A DNA stretch of 64,000 nucleotides, taken from an uncultured Clostridia bacterium. GTDB lineage: Bacteria > Bacillota_A > Clostridia > Christensenellales > UBA1242. Position 1 is the first letter of the stretch. Each line of letters starts with the position of its first letter. The notes under the pieces are model-generated. The model had not been told where the DNA came from, made no database searches, and saw only the letters and a list, made by a program, of their open reading frames with translations. This document shows positions 1-9,575 of the stretch, piece by piece. The position numbers were made by a program, and so were the translations under genes. The stretch is from the NCBI GenBank assembly GCA_947629895.1, contig CANRFP010000001.1, positions 1-64,000 on the forward strand. The letters are read 5' to 3'.

Positions 1-255
1 GGCGTTTTGAAAAGAGTGATTGAAAGCGGAGCAAGCGGGCGTGTTATTGCGGGCATTGTATTTAGGCTTGAAAGCACTTTTGTGAAAAACATAAAAGGCA
101 AAACAGAGGGAAGAACATTAAAAGCCCAAGCGGATACGCCATCAAGTGAGCATTGGATGTATTTTGCGGGGGAGAGAAGCATATTCACAAGAAAAAACAA
201 AACCAAAACGGTTAATAACACTTTTGAAAAACTTGGGCTCAACTTTTTTGCGTGA
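1..255 (+). CDS. 3' end of an unrecognised gene (truncated by window start)
   Basis: The frame is open from base 1 and ends at TGA 253-255, giving at least 84 residues, so the true start lies upstream of the window. The visible part is basic (many K/R) with no membrane segment and no motif I recognise. It ends before the strong pta promoter, so it is probably a separate transcription unit. I cannot assign a function; that it is a real C-terminus is inferred from the open frame and codon use like the neighbours. Confidence 0.45.
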   Translation, partial: GVLKRVIESGASGRVIAGIVFRLESTFVKNIKGKTEGRTLKAQADTPSSEHWMYFAGERSIFTRKNKTKTVNNTFEKLGLNFFA

Positions 256-281
256 TTTTTCAAGCAAACTCCTCAAATCGT

Positions 282-310
282 TTGACTTAAATTGTCAAAT
301 ATTTTAAAAT
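282..310 (+). promoter_or_regulatory. sigma-A type promoter of pta-ackA
   Basis: TTGACT (282-287), 17-bp spacer, TAAAAT (305-310). The -35 lies in a dyad TTTGAC (281-286)/GTCAAA (294-299), which could be an operator. The pta ribosome site GAAAGAGG (347-354) follows. Confidence 0.7.
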
Positions 311-360
311 CTTATTGTATTTATATTTAATAGCTTGTCCAAAAATGAAAGAGGTTTTGT

Positions 361-1344
361 ATGTTTGATATTGAAAATATTTTAAAGGAAGCCAAAAAGA
401 AGCAAAAGACGATTGTTTTTCCAGAAGTTAGTTTTTCTGACAGAACGATGGAAGCAGTGAAATTTTTGCAGAAAAAACATATTGTCAAAGTGTTGCTTGT
501 GGGCGATGCCAGCGCAATGATTTTAAGAGATAAGGCTTTTGAAAAATTTGATATTGTAAATCCAATCACTTTCCCAGCAAGAGAAAAGTTGGTGAAAACT
601 TTGTATGAAAAGAGAAAAGACAAAGGACTGACTTTGCAGCAGGCAGACGAACTTGAAAAAGACCCATATTATTTTGCCACACTTCTTGTGGAATGCGGCT
701 ATGCTGACGGAATGGTGTCTGGAGCGGAAGGCACAACCGCAACAAGCATTCGTCCAGCACTCCAAATCATAAAGAGCAAAAATAAACAGCCTGTTTCTTC
801 TTGCTTTTTGATTTATGGAAAAAACAAGTTTTTGAAAAATAAGGCGCTTGTGCTTGCAGATTGTGGCATTATTCAAAATCCGGATGCGGACACACTTTTT
901 GTTATTGCCAGCCAAACTGTTGACAGCGCAAAAATATTTGGAATAGAGCCAAAAGTTGCATTTTTGTCTTATTCAACAAAGGGCAGCGCAAAGGGCGAGG
1001 ATGTTGAAAAAGTTGTTTCCGCTTGCGAAAAATTCAAGAAAAAGAACAAAGATGTGGTTTGTGACGGCGAAATGCAGTTTGATGCCGCTATGATTGAAAG
1101 CGTTTCAAAACATAAAAGCCCACAAAGCCCTCTTAAAGGCGATGCCAATGTGCTTATTTTTCCAGATTTGCAATCGGGAAACATTTGCTATAAGACAATG
1201 CAATATGTGGGCGGCTTAAATGCGTTGGGTCCAATTTTGCAAGGGCTGAAAAAGCCTGTCAATGATTTGTCGCGCGGATGCTCGGTTTGGGATATTGTGG
1301 CAGTTAGTGCTATCACTGCTTTGCAGTGCGAAGATAAAGCATAA
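361..1344 (+). CDS. pta: phosphate acetyltransferase
   Basis: A 327-residue Pta: converts acetyl-CoA plus phosphate to acetyl phosphate and CoA in the cytosol, the first step of the acetate branch that yields ATP in fermenters. Family hallmarks seen are IVFPE near the N-terminus, the glycine-rich ADGMVSGAEGTTATSIRPA around residues 116-135 and LIFPDLQSGNICYK near the C-terminus. The length matches short (class I) Pta enzymes without extra N-terminal domains. GAAAGAGG stands 6-7 nt before the ATG. ackA follows 15 nt downstream, so the two are co-transcribed. Confidence 0.96.
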   Translation: MFDIENILKEAKKKQKTIVFPEVSFSDRTMEAVKFLQKKHIVKVLLVGDASAMILRDKAFEKFDIVNPITFPAREKLVKTLYEKRKDKGLTLQQADELEKDPYYFATLLVECGYADGMVSGAEGTTATSIRPALQIIKSKNKQPVSSCFLIYGKNKFLKNKALVLADCGIIQNPDADTLFVIASQTVDSAKIFGIEPKVAFLSYSTKGSAKGEDVEKVVSACEKFKKKNKDVVCDGEMQFDAAMIESVSKHKSPQSPLKGDANVLIFPDLQSGNICYKTMQYVGGLNALGPILQGLKKPVNDLSRGCSVWDIVAVSAITALQCEDKA

Positions 1345-1359
1345 AAAAAGGAGAAAAAT

Positions 1360-2571
1360 ATGAAAATTTTAGTTATCAATGCAGGAAGTTCTTCACTTAA
1401 ATATCAGTTGTTGAACTCCAAAACAAAAGAGGTTATTGCAAAAGGAAATTGCGAAAAAATAGGCCTAGCAAAACCTATTATCAGTTACAAGCACAACGGA
1501 CAAGAACAAACTTTTCCTGGTGCAAAAAATCATGAAGAGGCAATTTCAAAAGTGCTTCAAATTTTGACAAACAAGGACTATGGCGTTTTGAAGAGCCTTG
1601 ACGAAATTGAGGCTGTTGGGCACAGAGAAATCACGGGAGGTTGGATTTACAACAAAAGTGAACTTATCACTGACGACCTTTTGAAACAGTTGAAGAAATT
1701 TGACGAACTTGCTCCACTTCACAACCCTGCAAATGTGCTTGGAATGATTGCGTGCAGAAAAGTTATGCCAAACACTCCACAAGTTGCAATTTTTGACACG
1801 GCTTTCCACCAAACAATGCCAGAAAAGGCATACACTTATGCCATTGATTATAAAGACAGCCAAAAATATCACATAAGAAAATATGGCTTTCATGGCTCAT
1901 CTCACAGATTTGTCACTTTGGAAGCTGCAAAGGTGCTTGGCAAAAAGGTTAAGGATGTTAATCTTATCATTGCCCATCTTGGAAATGGCTCTTCCATCAC
2001 CGCTGTGAAGGGCGGACAAAGTGTTGACACAACAATGGGCCTCACACCACTTCAAGGGCTTGTTATGGGCACACGTAGTGGGGATATTGACCCAACTGTT
2101 GTTCAATTCCTTATGAAGAAAAAGAACATGACCATTGATGAGGTTATGGAATATTTGAACAAAAAGTGCGGACTTTTGGGCGTTTCTGGCGTTTCAAGTG
2201 ACCACAGAGAGATTACTGCGGCAGCAAAAGAGGGAAACGCGCGCGCCGAACTTGCTGACGAGATGCTTTGCTATTCTGTTAGAAAGCATATCGGCTCTTA
2301 TATGGCAGTTTTGAATGATGTTGATGCAGTTGTCTTTACGGGCGGAATTGGTGAAAACAGCGCTGAAACAAGAGAAAAAATTGTTTCCAACATGGAAAAA
2401 CTTGGAATTGTGCTTGACAAAAAGAAGAACAAAAACTTCAAACGCGGACAAATTGAACTTATTTCTGCGCCAAAATCAACGGTTAAAGTTTATGTTATCC
2501 CAACCAATGAAGAACTTATGATGGCTATGGACACAGAAGAAATTGTAAAAAAATTGAAAAAATCGAAATAA
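1360..2571 (+). CDS. ackA: acetate kinase
   Basis: A 403-residue AckA: transfers phosphate from acetyl phosphate to ADP, giving acetate and ATP; partner of the adjacent Pta. It begins MKILVINAGSSSLKYQL (first acetate-kinase signature), has HNPAN and DTAFHQTMP near residues 125-150, the second signature beginning KYGFHGSSH near 178, and VVFTGGIGENS near 325. Length is normal. AAAGGAGAAAAAT precedes the ATG. The next promoter (for rpmF) starts within 4 nt of its stop. Confidence 0.97.
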   Translation: MKILVINAGSSSLKYQLLNSKTKEVIAKGNCEKIGLAKPIISYKHNGQEQTFPGAKNHEEAISKVLQILTNKDYGVLKSLDEIEAVGHREITGGWIYNKSELITDDLLKQLKKFDELAPLHNPANVLGMIACRKVMPNTPQVAIFDTAFHQTMPEKAYTYAIDYKDSQKYHIRKYGFHGSSHRFVTLEAAKVLGKKVKDVNLIIAHLGNGSSITAVKGGQSVDTTMGLTPLQGLVMGTRSGDIDPTVVQFLMKKKNMTIDEVMEYLNKKCGLLGVSGVSSDHREITAAAKEGNARAELADEMLCYSVRKHIGSYMAVLNDVDAVVFTGGIGENSAETREKIVSNMEKLGIVLDKKKNKNFKRGQIELISAPKSTVKVYVIPTNEELMMAMDTEEIVKKLKKSK

Positions 2572-2574
2572 AAC

Positions 2575-2603
2575 TTGACAAATAAAAATTTTTCGTGTAG
2601 AAT
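2575..2603 (+). promoter_or_regulatory. consensus sigma-A promoter of rpmF
   Basis: TTGACA (2575-2580), exact 17-bp spacer, TAGAAT (2598-2603), starting 4 nt after the ackA stop. This gives rpmF its own strong transcription. Confidence 0.85.
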
Positions 2604-2645
2604 AGAGCGTAGTTTGACTATTTGACACATAAAAGGAGAAGAAAA

Positions 2646-2840
2646 ATGGCAGTTCCAAAGCATAAAACTTCAAAACAAAGAAGAAACACAAGAAATTCTG
2701 CAAATTTTAATGCCGCAGAAGTTACTCTTGTTGAGTGTCCAAAATGTCACGAACTTATGAGACCTCATACTGTTTGTAAGAATTGTGGAACCTATAAAAA
2801 TAAAACTGTTGTTGAAGATAAGAAAAAAGCAAAAAAATAA
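2646..2840 (+). CDS. rpmF: 50S ribosomal protein L32 (zinc-ribbon form)
   Basis: A 64-residue L32, a structural protein of the large ribosomal subunit. It starts MAVPKHKTSKQRRNTRNS, the typical L32 N-terminus, and carries a four-cysteine zinc ribbon (CPKC ... CKNC, around residues 31-50), so it is the C+ zinc-dependent form. The ATG at 2646 is chosen over an in-frame ATG at 2622 because GGAGAAG sits just before it and the protein then begins at the conserved MAVPK. The usual DUF177 gene upstream and a direct link to plsX are missing; an LRR-like gene intervenes. Confidence 0.96.
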   Translation: MAVPKHKTSKQRRNTRNSANFNAAEVTLVECPKCHELMRPHTVCKNCGTYKNKTVVEDKKKAKK

Positions 2841-2845
2841 AACTT

Positions 2846-2871
2846 AACTCAACTTCATGTTGAGTTTTTTT
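2846..2871 (+). terminator. intrinsic terminator after rpmF
   Basis: 8-bp stem AACTCAAC (2846-2853)/GTTGAGTT (2859-2866), loop TTCAT, then a T run. Confidence 0.85.
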
Positions 2872-2895
2872 ATTGAAAAATTTAGGAGTTTTTTT

Positions 2896-3303
2896 ATGCA
2901 GACTTTTACAAAAGATGATGTGAAGCCTAATTTTTGTGACGGAAAAGTGACGGTGCCAAGATGTTTTTATAAAGTTGACGCCAACTCTTTTCATGGGTGC
3001 ACTGGGGTTAAAGAAGTGGATTTTGTTGGCCCTGTTGATTTTGATTATAAAGCCATTTCAGGCGGGCTTTTTAAGGATTGCGTTAACCTAAAAAAAGTTG
3101 TTTTTAGAATCATGCCAACTTTCACTCCTTTTTGGGTGTTGAGACATTGCCCAAGCTCAAAAATTGATTTATATGTTCCAGAGGATAATTTGGACGCAAT
3201 GAGAAAAGATTATTCTTTATGCAGAGTGTTCAGCGAAGAAGCTTACAAAACCGAAATTTGTTTTCATAAAACTTTGGATTTGGAAAACTCTGGCAAAGTT
3301 TAA
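2896..3303 (+). CDS. short LRR_5/BspA-like repeat protein
   Basis: 135 residues if started at the ATG at 2896, preceded by AGGAG (2884-2888); an earlier in-frame ATG at 2857 lies inside the rpmF terminator and is rejected. The pattern of NSFHGCTGVKEVDF and LFKDCVNLKKVVF matches BspA-type leucine-rich repeats (LRR_5). The subtilase at 26569 and the secreted protein ending at 45477 carry the same repeat type. There is no signal peptide, so this one appears cytosolic or is a fragment of a larger repeat protein. Function unknown. It has its own terminator and so is probably monocistronic. Confidence 0.65.
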   Translation: MQTFTKDDVKPNFCDGKVTVPRCFYKVDANSFHGCTGVKEVDFVGPVDFDYKAISGGLFKDCVNLKKVVFRIMPTFTPFWVLRHCPSSKIDLYVPEDNLDAMRKDYSLCRVFSEEAYKTEICFHKTLDLENSGKV

Positions 3304-3335
3304 GAAGGTTGAAAAAGAAAAACCTTCTTTTTTTA
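3302..3335 (+). terminator. intrinsic terminator after the LRR-like gene
   Basis: 9-bp stem AAGAAGGTT (3302-3310)/AACCTTCTT (3321-3329) followed by T6; overlaps the stop codon. Confidence 0.85.
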
Positions 3336-3366
3336 TGCTTAAAATGGCGTTTGGGATTAAATTTGT

Positions 3367-3396
3367 TTGACTTTTTATCTTTTTATTTGTTATATT
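3367..3396 (+). promoter_or_regulatory. promoter of the plsX-rnc-smc-ftsY operon
   Basis: TTGACT (3367-3372), 18-bp spacer, TATATT (3391-3396). The ribosome site TAGGAG is at 3413-3418. Confidence 0.6.
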
Positions 3397-3424
3397 TATT
3401 TATATTATAATATAGGAGTGCCAT

Positions 3425-4429
3425 ATGAAAGTTGTCGTGGATGCCTTTGGTGGAGATAATGCACCTTTGGAAGTTGTTGAGGGGGCAGTGCTTGCTGTTA
3501 AGGAAAATGTGGATTTGACTGTTGTTTTAACGGGTGATGCAGCCAAAATTGAGCAAATTCTTGCTGGAAGAGGAGAGCGAATTGAGATTGTTGATGCAAA
3601 AGAAGTGATTTCAAACAATGAAGCACCAACTCTTGCCATTCGCCAGAAAAAAGACAGTTCACTTGTTCGGGCTTTTGACATTTTGAAAGAAAACGAAGAT
3701 GTGGTTGGGCTTGTTTCGGCGGGCAGCACGGGGGCAGTGCTTACAGGTGCAATTCTCAAAATTGGCAGAATTAAGGGCATTTCAAGGCCAGCGCTTGCAC
3801 CAATTCTTCCAACTGCAAAGGAGGACAAGTCTGTTATCATTTGTGACAGCGGTGCAAATGTTGATTGTAAGCCGGAAAATCTTCTTCACTTTGCAATTAT
3901 GGCATCGGCATATTCGTCAATTATGTTTGGAATTGAAAGCCCAAAAGTGGCACTTTTAAACAATGGCGCAGAGGAGCATAAGGGTAACGAACTGACAAAA
4001 ACAACCTATCCTCTTATGAAATCACTTCCAATCAATTTTGTTGGAAATTGTGAGGCAAGAGAGGTTATGTTTGGCGATGTTGATGTTATTGTTGCAGACG
4101 GGTTTGCGGGCAATGTTCTTTTAAAATCGGTTGAAGGCGTGGCAAAAGGAATGTCGCAAATGATAAGTAAAGAGGCAAAAAAGAACATTTTTTCAATGCT
4201 TGGCGCACTTATGATGGGCAAGTTTAAAGGGCTGAAAGCAAAAATGGATGCCAACAAATATGGCGGAGCCCCATTTTTGGGATGCAAAAAACTTGTGCTT
4301 AAAACTCACGGAAATGCAAACAGAGGTGTGATTTGCAACACCATTTTGCAGGTTGTTAAATTGCACGAGAACAAACTCAACGAAAAGATTGAAAAAATGG
4401 TTGAAAACATGACCGAGGAGCAAGCATGA
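3425..4429 (+). CDS. plsX: phosphate acyltransferase PlsX
   Basis: 334 residues. PlsX makes acyl phosphate from acyl-ACP, the donor for the first acylation of glycerol-3-phosphate in phospholipid synthesis; it is a peripheral membrane enzyme. The start MKVVVDAFGGDNAPLEVVEG, the VGLVSAGSTGAVL stretch near residue 95, and DVIVADGFAGNVLLKSVEG are family-typical. It opens a four-gene operon; the stop overlaps rnc by 4 nt (ATGA). The fab genes and acpP often found between plsX and rnc are absent here. Confidence 0.96.
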   Translation: MKVVVDAFGGDNAPLEVVEGAVLAVKENVDLTVVLTGDAAKIEQILAGRGERIEIVDAKEVISNNEAPTLAIRQKKDSSLVRAFDILKENEDVVGLVSAGSTGAVLTGAILKIGRIKGISRPALAPILPTAKEDKSVIICDSGANVDCKPENLLHFAIMASAYSSIMFGIESPKVALLNNGAEEHKGNELTKTTYPLMKSLPINFVGNCEAREVMFGDVDVIVADGFAGNVLLKSVEGVAKGMSQMISKEAKKNIFSMLGALMMGKFKGLKAKMDANKYGGAPFLGCKKLVLKTHGNANRGVICNTILQVVKLHENKLNEKIEKMVENMTEEQA

Positions 4430-5046
4430 TTGACGAAAAAATAGGTTACACATTCAAAGACAGAACAATCTTAAATCGGGCGCTAACTCATCCTTCAAAA
4501 TCTAAAAACAACTATCAGCGCTTGGAGTTTTTGGGTGACAGCATTTTAAACTTTGTGGTGGCAGACTTCTTGTTTGAGCATTGCAAAGACCAAGAAGGCA
4601 GGCTGACAATTTTGAGGTCACATTATGTTTCGGAAGAGCATTTGCAAGCGGTTTTTGACGAGTTGGAACTCTCCGAATTTGTGATTGTTGGAAAAAGTTT
4701 GAAAAGCGAACTTACGCCAGCAATCAAAGGAGACATAATTGAAGCAATAATTGCGGGAATTTATCTTGACGGAGGCTTGGCGGAGGCGAAAAAGTTTATA
4801 ATTGCAAACCTTCATGTGGAAGATTTTAACAGCGCAATAGATGACAATTACAAATCTCAACTTCAAGAGCTTGTGCAGGCAAATTTTAAGTGCACAATGA
4901 AATATGAAACGGCGAAGAATGGCGAATATTTTGAGGCAAAGTTCTATATGGACGAAGATTTGATAGCTACAGGTTATGGCAGAGACAAAACAAAAGCGGA
5001 ACAAAATTGTGCTTGTGTTGCCATTAAAAAATTGTTTGAAGAATGA
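4426..5046 (+). CDS. rnc: ribonuclease III
   Basis: 206 residues. RNase III cleaves double-stranded RNA in rRNA and mRNA maturation. The catalytic signature YQRLEFLGDSIL lies near residues 27-38, with the second acidic cluster KGDIIEAIIAGIYLDGG near 100-116. The C-terminal half, with KSQLQELVQ and a basic K-x-A-E-Q-N-C-A-C stretch, is the dsRNA-binding domain. Slightly short against the usual 220-240. Translationally coupled to plsX; smc follows at 42 nt. Confidence 0.95.
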   Translation: MIDEKIGYTFKDRTILNRALTHPSKSKNNYQRLEFLGDSILNFVVADFLFEHCKDQEGRLTILRSHYVSEEHLQAVFDELELSEFVIVGKSLKSELTPAIKGDIIEAIIAGIYLDGGLAEAKKFIIANLHVEDFNSAIDDNYKSQLQELVQANFKCTMKYETAKNGEYFEAKFYMDEDLIATGYGRDKTKAEQNCACVAIKKLFEE

Positions 5047-5088
5047 TTATGAAAAAATAACAATTTATTTTATTTAAGGTGAGAAGAA

Positions 5089-8000
5089 ATGTATTTTAAA
5101 AAGATTGAAATGATTGGTTTTAAATCGTTTGCAGACAGAACTGTCATTGAGTTCAATGGCGGATTTACTGCAATCGTTGGGCCAAATGGTTGCGGAAAAA
5201 GCAATGTTTCGGATGCTATTAGATGGGTTTTGGGAGAGCAAAGCGCAAAAAGTTTGCGTGGCGACAATATGCAAGACGTCATCTTTAAAGGCACGGAAAA
5301 AAGAAAGAGTTTGTCCTATTGTGAGGTTACGCTCACTTTTGACAACACCGACAGATTTTTTAATATTGAATATGACGAGCTTAGCATCACAAGAAAACTT
5401 TATCGTTCGGGCGAAAGCGAATATCAAATCAACAAAAACACATGTCGTTTAAAGGACATTATTGACCTTCTTTTTGACAGCGGTATTGGAAAAAATGGAT
5501 ACTCTGTCATTGGGCAAGGAAAGGTGAGCGAAATTGTGGACGAAAAGCCAGAAGAGCGCAGAGCAATGTTTGAAGAGGCGGCCGGAATTGCCAAGTTTAA
5601 GTCGCGCAAAGATGAAGCGGAAAGAAAACTTGAACGCACGCGTGACAATCTGACAAGAATTGACGACATTAGAGCGGAAATAGACCGCCAAATGGGGCCA
5701 CTTCGCAAGCAGGCGGAAGATGCCAAGAAATATTTGGAATACAAGGGCGCTTTGAAGGATTTGGAGGTGAACGCATATGTTTACCAATATGAAAATTCAA
5801 GCATTTTGAAAGAACAAATTAAGGCAAGAATGCAGGCGATTGAAGAGGAACTTTTTGCAAGGCAAGAGGACCTTGAAAATTTTTCTGTGACCTATAATGC
5901 AGAGCTAGAAAAACTTTCTTCTCACGACAAAAAAATAAACGCTTTGAGCGAGGAATTGCTGTCTCTTACTGTTGAACTTGAAAAACAGGAAGGTGAAACA
6001 AAGGTTTTAAGAGAGAGAATAAACTTCACAAACAAAGAAAATGACCGAATAAATTTGGATATCACAAATGCAAATGTTGTCATTGAAAATTGCGATGAGC
6101 AAATGGATGCAAAGAGACAAGAAAGATTGTATTTGGAAGGCCGCCGCAACGCTTTAAATTCTTCTTATGAAGAACTTTCCAATGAGCATCTAAAAATTGT
6201 TGATGAAATGTCGCTTTCCGAAACGGAGGCAGACCAATCTCAACAAAAAATCATCGAAACACTTGGCTCTCTATCGGATGTTAAGAGCAATGTTTCAAGG
6301 CTGGAAACAGAGAAAGGTTTGTTGATGCAAAATCAGGGCACATTGGCAAAGAACATTGAAGATGTGAATGCCAAGTTGGAAGAGGCAAAATCGCTGCAAA
6401 AAACCTCTGCTGATGCCATTGAAACCTACACAAAGGAATATGAAGAAGTTAAAAAAGAGGCAGAAGAGATTTCTGGCAGAATTTTTGTTGCCACAAAAGA
6501 AATTTCTGACCTTGAAAATGAACGCGCAAATTTCATAACGCAAGTTAAGGTTTATGAAAACAGAAAGAAATTGCTCACCGAAATGCAGGCAGAATATGAG
6601 GGCTATGCATACAGTGTTAAGAAAATATTGAAAGAAAGCGAAAGAAACAATGCGCTTAAAAGCAAAATGGTGGGCGTTTTGGCATCACTTATCAAAGTTC
6701 CGGCACAGTTTGAAACAGCCATTGAGGTTGCACTTGGAAACGCTGTGCAAAACATTGTCACTTTTGATGAAAACGGCGCAAAGGATTTGATTGAATACTT
6801 AAAACAAAACCAATTTGGGCGTGCAACTTTCCTTCCAATTTCAAGCATGAAAAGAAGAGATTTGGACGAGCATCTTGTTGCTGGCAAAAAGGGAGTGTTT
6901 GGAGTTGCAAGCAAACTTATTTCTTATGACCGAAAAATTGACAATGTTGTCAGCAATTTGCTTGGAGCAACTGTGATTGTTGACAATATGGTGACTGCGG
7001 TTAATCTTGCAAGGGAAAATCGTTATTCGTTTAGAATTGTCACGCTTGAAGGCGACATTGTAAGCACGCAAGGCTCACTTACAGGTGGAAGCAAAAAGAG
7101 TGAGGCTGTGAACCTTATTTCGCGTGAAAGAGAAATTGAAACAACGTCAAATGAAATTGACAATCTGACAACCAAAATTTATGAGATGAAAAACAAGATT
7201 GAATATCTTAAAGTTGATTTAAACGGCTCAAAAACCGAAGAAAAACAGATTGGCGATAAGAAGAACGAACTTGAAATTAAACTTGCCAAAGAACAGGAAA
7301 AATTGGGAGCCATTGAAACCTCCATTAAGAATTTGGAGGAAGAGGGCAGAGTTCTTAACATGGAAAAAACCACAGTTGAGAACAAACTTAAACTTATTGA
7401 CGGCGAACTGAAACAAACAAGCCTTGTTCAAAATGCTTTGAGTGGGAACAAGGATGATGCCGACCTTTTGATTAAGCAAAGACAGGAAAGATACAACGAA
7501 ATTAGGGCAAAACGAGACGAAATTGTTTCCAATATGACAACAGTTAAGGTGGATTTGGCATCTTGTGAAAGCAAACTTAAAGCGGTTGAGGACGAACTTG
7601 ACAGGCTTTTGCTTGAAAAAGATAAGCAATTATCTGGCATTGAAGCGTTGAAATCTCATTTGGCAGAAAACGAGAAGTTTATTGCCAACGCTGAAGAGAT
7701 GATAAGGCAAAAAATTGAGAATGCGGGGCCATCGCTTGCGAAAGACAATTTGCAAAGAATTAGGAACGAAAGAGAAAGTTTGCAAAACGAAAAAATTGCA
7801 ATTTCTGAAAACATAAAAAATCTTGACGAGAAAAAAACCGCTGTTATGGAAGAAATTGCCAAGATAAACGATAAAAAATATCGCGAAGACACCAATTTAA
7901 CCAAAGTTGACACCGAACTTGAAGCAATGCAAGAGCGTATTTATGAGGAATACAGCCTCACATACAACGGTTGTTTGGAGTTTAAGAGGCCAGATTTTGA

Positions 8001-8679
8001 CATTAAAGAGGCATCAATCGAAATAAACAAGTTGAAACGAAACATTTCCGCACTTGGATACGTTAACGTTCACGCCATTGAGGATGTTGCGGCACTTTTG
8101 AATAGATACAACGACATGACCACGCAGGCCGACGATTTGAGAAAGGCGGAGGACGATTTGATTAAGATTATCAAAGATTTGTCAAATGAAATGTTAACCA
8201 AATTTAATGACGAATTTTCAAAGATAAATGACAGCTTTAAAGTTGTGTTTAGAGAGTTGTTTGGCGGCGGAAATGCCAAACTTGAACTTACGGAATCTGA
8301 AGACCCACTGAATGCGGGCGTGGAAATTATGGTGCAGTTGCCGGGAAAGGCTGCAAACAAATTGTCGCTTTTGTCGGGAGGCGAAAAAACTTTAACCGCC
8401 ATTGCACTTTTGTTTGCAATTTTGAGGCTGAAACCACTGCCATTCTCGTTGCTTGACGAAATTGAGGCGGCTTTGGACGATGCAAACATTGAAAGATTTG
8501 CAATGTATCTTAAAAAATTGTCACAAACAACGCAATTTATTGTCATAACGCACAGAAAGCCAACAATGGAACTTTCTGACTGCTTGTATGGCGTTACAAT
8601 GGAAGAGAAAGGTGTTTCTAAGATTGTTTCTGTTAAACTTGCAGATGCCATGAAACTTGAAGAGGAGGAGGCAAAATAA
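5089..8679 (+). CDS. smc: chromosome partition protein SMC
   Basis: A full-length 1196-residue SMC ATPase, which condenses and segregates the chromosome with ScpA/ScpB. The N-terminal head has Walker A GPNGCGKSN (about residue 32). Two long coiled coils flank a hinge at roughly 510-660. The C-terminal head has the ABC signature LSGGEKTL (about 1094) and Walker B LLDEIEAALDD. AAGGTGAGAAG precedes the ATG. The stop TAA shares its last base with the ftsY ATG, a 1-nt overlap implying coupling. rnc-smc-ftsY is the conserved Gram-positive order. Confidence 0.98.
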   Translation: MYFKKIEMIGFKSFADRTVIEFNGGFTAIVGPNGCGKSNVSDAIRWVLGEQSAKSLRGDNMQDVIFKGTEKRKSLSYCEVTLTFDNTDRFFNIEYDELSITRKLYRSGESEYQINKNTCRLKDIIDLLFDSGIGKNGYSVIGQGKVSEIVDEKPEERRAMFEEAAGIAKFKSRKDEAERKLERTRDNLTRIDDIRAEIDRQMGPLRKQAEDAKKYLEYKGALKDLEVNAYVYQYENSSILKEQIKARMQAIEEELFARQEDLENFSVTYNAELEKLSSHDKKINALSEELLSLTVELEKQEGETKVLRERINFTNKENDRINLDITNANVVIENCDEQMDAKRQERLYLEGRRNALNSSYEELSNEHLKIVDEMSLSETEADQSQQKIIETLGSLSDVKSNVSRLETEKGLLMQNQGTLAKNIEDVNAKLEEAKSLQKTSADAIETYTKEYEEVKKEAEEISGRIFVATKEISDLENERANFITQVKVYENRKKLLTEMQAEYEGYAYSVKKILKESERNNALKSKMVGVLASLIKVPAQFETAIEVALGNAVQNIVTFDENGAKDLIEYLKQNQFGRATFLPISSMKRRDLDEHLVAGKKGVFGVASKLISYDRKIDNVVSNLLGATVIVDNMVTAVNLARENRYSFRIVTLEGDIVSTQGSLTGGSKKSEAVNLISREREIETTSNEIDNLTTKIYEMKNKIEYLKVDLNGSKTEEKQIGDKKNELEIKLAKEQEKLGAIETSIKNLEEEGRVLNMEKTTVENKLKLIDGELKQTSLVQNALSGNKDDADLLIKQRQERYNEIRAKRDEIVSNMTTVKVDLASCESKLKAVEDELDRLLLEKDKQLSGIEALKSHLAENEKFIANAEEMIRQKIENAGPSLAKDNLQRIRNERESLQNEKIAISENIKNLDEKKTAVMEEIAKINDKKYREDTNLTKVDTELEAMQERIYEEYSLTYNGCLEFKRPDFDIKEASIEINKLKRNISALGYVNVHAIEDVAALLNRYNDMTTQADDLRKAEDDLIKIIKDLSNEMLTKFNDEFSKINDSFKVVFRELFGGGNAKLELTESEDPLNAGVEIMVQLPGKAANKLSLLSGGEKTLTAIALLFAILRLKPLPFSLLDEIEAALDDANIERFAMYLKKLSQTTQFIVITHRKPTMELSDCLYGVTMEEKGVSKIVSVKLADAMKLEEEEAK

Positions 8680-9575
8680 TGGGGCTTTTTAAGAAAATTG
8701 CGGGGGCTTTGAAGAAAACCAAGGATGCTTTCAACAGAAAAATTGATGCATTATTGAGCCATGGCGAAGTTGATGATGAACTCTTTGACGATTTAACTGA
8801 CATTTTGATTTCTTGCGACATCGGAGTTAAGGCCTCGCTTGAAATTGTTGAGGAACTTCGCGATGAGTGCCATCAACGAAAAATCCGCAAAGCAGAAGAT
8901 GTTAAAGCTGTTTTAAAGGAAATTATCACAAGTTATTTTTCCGATGCACCACAAATTGACATTCAATTTCCTGCAATAATCACAATTATAGGGGTTAATG
9001 GTGTTGGAAAAACCACAACCATTGGAAAACTTGCAGACTATTTTAAACGTGAGAAAAAATCGGTTACACTTGTTGCAGGTGACACTTTCAGGGCGGCGGC
9101 ATCAAACCAACTTGCTGAGTGGGCAGACAGAACGAAAACAAGAATTATTAAGCAAGCCGAAGGTGCTGATGCGGCGGCAGTTGTGTTTGACGGAATTGCA
9201 AGCGCAAAAGCGAACAAAACAGATGTTCTTCTTGTTGACACTGCTGGCAGACTTCACACAAAAACAAATTTGATGGCAGAACTTCAAAAGATTGACAAAA
9301 TTATATCAAGAGAATATCCTCAGGCAAACAAATATAATTTCATTGTGCTTGATGCAACAACAGGGCAAAATGCATTAAGCCAAATAAATGCTTTTTCGGA
9401 ATATTGCCATATTGACGGAATTGTGCTTACAAAACTTGACGGAACGGCAAAAGGCGGCGTGATTATTGCCATTGAAAAAGAATATAAATTGCCGGTTGTT
9501 TTTGTTGGAACGGGAGAAAAGCAAGAGGACATTGATAAGTTTGATGCAAAAGAATTTGTTGACGGATTATTCTAG
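8679..9575 (+). CDS. ftsY: signal recognition particle receptor FtsY
   Basis: 298 residues, consisting of the short NG domain without a long acidic N-terminal extension. FtsY docks SRP-ribosome complexes at the membrane. Seen: G1 GVNGVGKTTTIGKLA (about residue 105), DTFRAAASNQL, DTAGRLHTKTNLM (about 187) and TKLDGTAKGG (about 250). GAGGAGG lies at the smc end and the start codon overlaps its stop. Last gene of the plsX operon; an intergenic repeat copy follows. Confidence 0.97.
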   Translation: MGLFKKIAGALKKTKDAFNRKIDALLSHGEVDDELFDDLTDILISCDIGVKASLEIVEELRDECHQRKIRKAEDVKAVLKEIITSYFSDAPQIDIQFPAIITIIGVNGVGKTTTIGKLADYFKREKKSVTLVAGDTFRAAASNQLAEWADRTKTRIIKQAEGADAAAVVFDGIASAKANKTDVLLVDTAGRLHTKTNLMAELQKIDKIISREYPQANKYNFIVLDATTGQNALSQINAFSEYCHIDGIVLTKLDGTAKGGVIIAIEKEYKLPVVFVGTGEKQEDIDKFDAKEFVDGLF

